Of a stretch of DNA of 61,964 bases, positions 59,909-61,964 are shown one piece after another (the first letter of the stretch is position 1; every line of letters starts with the position of its first letter). The stretch spans positions 50,001-111,964 of the forward strand of contig JBBBWG010000004.1 of the NCBI GenBank assembly GCA_037176905.1, written 5' to 3'. Made by a program: the position numbers and the translations under genes. This stretch comes from Azolla pinnata. Lineage: Eukaryota; Streptophyta; Polypodiopsida; Salviniales; Salviniaceae. Below the pieces are notes generated by a model. That model was not told the DNA's origin and did not search any database. It worked only from the letters and a program-made list of their open reading frames with translations.

Positions 59909-61964
59909 TTCTATATATATATATATATCTATATATCATCGCATAATTTCTCCAGATCCTCGTCGACCACCCCAATTATGCTGTTAATCCCCCGCATGCC
60001 CCCCGAAAGAACGTTCCCGGCCTGCAGCAGTAATTACCTATACATATACATATTATATATAATAGTCGGAAATCGGCACAACTAGAGCGGCTGCCTGATC
60101 ATCTTCGGGCACACAGCAGCTGATCAGATATGTGCCAGCTGCGAGATCATGACCTGCACCGGACCATCGAGATCAGTGCAAATGAGATGGAGGGTGAGCT
60201 TGCTCAATCGATCGATCGATCGAATCAGTCGGATCAGCTGGATCTGAGATTAAATGGCCGGCGCTGGACTTAGACGTCAGACTTAGACGTCAGAATTCCT
60301 TCATTCATTCGTTATATTAATCAATGAATATCCACATTTTGAATAGAGATTTATGTATAGAGAGAGATAGAGATATAGAGCGGCAAGGATGAGTTACAGG
60401 TTCAAGCAGCAGCAGCAGCAGAAGTATATATTATAGATAGATTGCGGTACCATGTGAAGTGATGATCCCTCAGCATGATTAATAATTTACATCTGATTTC
60501 GACCACTCTGAGCCCAATATATTGCTTGCAAGAATCTGATCTGTGATATCTCTCTCTCTCGGCTCATATACTTTATACATATATAGAAGATTAATCTGTG
60601 GCTATCTGATGATCGATCTGAAATCTAAATCTATATAATATACATAGATGGATATACGGCGAAGTGTACTGTAACAGCTAGTCGGATCAAAACATTTATA
60701 GACGACTTGATGCAGGATTTGGTGATGGGATCCAACCCAACATTCTGCAGGTAAGATCAAGGAATCATCAGGCCCTGACTATGAGATTTAGGGCCTGATG
60801 ATTAGGTAACTGCCTGATCAGCAGTAGAATATCAGACTGGTTTGCTTAGGGCACGCAGGATTAAAGTGAAAGGATTCAGAGGAATTGGATTCAGGGTAAA
60901 AGATTGAAAGCGGTTAAATTAATCTTTTTGTTTTGTTTTGAGGGCCGTGCGATGCAGATCACTGCAAACAGCAGTTACTGACGAGAATCCATGGAAGCAG
61001 CATCCTGTCATTTCAGTACGTCTTCGTCTCCTTCATTCAATTCTTCTTCGTCTTCGTCTTCTTCTTTCTTCTTCTTCTTCTTCTTCTTCTCAGATCATAT
61101 ATATTTATATGATCTGATCTGTTCTTCTAGTCTTTCTGAAGCTCTTCTTTTCTAAAGCACAAACCGGGGAGAAGGATCAACTGACCGTCGGATCAAAGGG
61201 ATCCTGATCTTCGACACGTTCGATCCGATGGGTCGATCCATTGGCAGGCACATCGATGCAGCACGCCCAGATCAACTACATCGACATCACTTCCACGCCC
61301 TCTGATGATTCCTTTCTGCTAGCTAGCTAGCTAGACCACATGATCCTTATCATGTCCAATCCATCTGAATACTGGACGGACCCTGATCACGACGTAGCTG
61401 ATGATGATTCACTAGGAATTGACAGCTGTTTCAATCTGCAAATCATCCATCAATCTCGCTGCAGCTGTGTGCATAGATACATACAGTAATTCTATATATT
61501 CCCTTAGACTTTTATCTGCATTAGCTAAAAGCATTCATCCGGTGGAATGAATTCAGTACAGCGGATCTATGGAAATGCTGCAATCACAGTGCTGGATGGT
61601 CGAATTCCGCGCAATTATGTGCGAGCTGCTAGTGGGGATGAATCTACACCTGATCATGCGATTTCTAATGTTTCAGGAACCAGCTGCGGATTATTACAGC
61701 AGTAATTATGCTAGCTCCGTAGCTGCTAGCAGCAGCAGCTCCTCCACAATCATACTTATGCTACATATAAATACTGCTTCGGATTCTATGATTGGAACCG
61801 CTGCGTTAGACGCAGCCCCAGCAACGACAACTTGATTTAATTAATTATACGCAGCCTGCAGGCAGCCATGAATAGATTATGGTGGTCAAATGTCTATCTT
61901 ATTTATCTATTCTATCACTGCAAATTGATGAGCAATCTCTCTCTCTCTCTCTCTGTGTGTATAT
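59909..61964. other. 3' flank of the IDD gene, no further gene seen
   Basis: The first few hundred bases are probably the IDD 3' UTR. The rest holds GATC- and TATA-rich DNA, a doubled ACTTAGACGTCAG word (60267-60292), a hairpin (60763-60803), a CTT run (61050-61091), GCTAGCTA palindromes (61319-61334) and a terminal CT/GT run (61937-61964). The 88-codon frame at 61569-61835 is low complexity at its end and not supported. Confidence 0.5.
60763..60803. repeat. 14-bp perfect stem hairpin
   Basis: AATCATCAGGCCCT at 60763-60776 is exactly complementary to AGGGCCTGATGATT at 60790-60803, leaving a 13-nt loop. It lies about 0.9 kb past the IDD stop codon in otherwise unremarkable DNA. The stem is shorter than a normal plant microRNA precursor, so a microRNA is not claimed. 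Confidence 0.9.

Noticed and set aside
60763-60803. MicroRNA precursor
   Set aside because: The stem is only 14 bp with a 13-nt loop, too short to yield a 21-nt duplex by the usual plant criteria.

Overview
This window is nuclear DNA of a land plant. Spliced GT-AG genes encode plant families: a SKIP16 F-box protein, a COP1-interacting-protein-7 relative, a HAC-type p300/CBP acetyltransferase, a plastid MinE and an INDETERMINATE DOMAIN (IDD) zinc-finger factor. A short run of plant-type telomere repeat (TTTAGGG) also occurs. Long simple-sequence tracts, small tandem repeats inside introns and very serine/histidine-rich coding tails might suit a seed-free plant (bryophyte, lycophyte or fern), but nothing here settles the species. 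I found no rRNA, CRISPR, organelle DNA or bacterial operon.

Layout: DSK2/ubiquilin (minus, 915-5090), SKIP16-like F-box/SMI1/ApaG protein (minus, 6526-10142), RZ-1-type glycine-rich RNA-binding protein (minus, 13153-14159), CIP7-like protein (plus, 18417-25155), HAC histone acetyltransferase (minus, 28507-38717), THUMPD1/TAN1-like tRNA-acetylation adaptor (minus, 41130-45358), plastid MinE (plus, 49160-50056), a doubtful broken minus-strand gene (50432-50930) and an IDD transcription factor (plus, 55432-59908). Seven of the eight firm genes were assembled exon by exon. Every internal phase matches and each model closes in frame; MinE is a single open frame.

The genes do not form a pathway; this is an ordinary eukaryotic mixture. 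Protein turnover (DSK2, SKIP16), RNA metabolism (RZ-1, THUMPD1), chromatin and transcription (HAC, IDD, CIP7) and plastid division (MinE) sit side by side. RZ-1/CIP7 and THUMPD1/MinE are divergent pairs, and CIP7/HAC is a convergent pair.

The unusual content lies between and inside the genes. There are tandem duplications in introns of DSK2, SKIP16, HAC and IDD, and several minisatellites. A set of long inverted-repeat units lies at 47.2-48.5 kb. Two fragments of a shared LTR-like sequence lie 20 kb apart. A 96-nt intron in the CIP7-like gene is stop-free and a multiple of three, so retaining it would add a hydrophobic segment. I see no convincing new multi-gene system; the best leads are these repeat and splicing observations.
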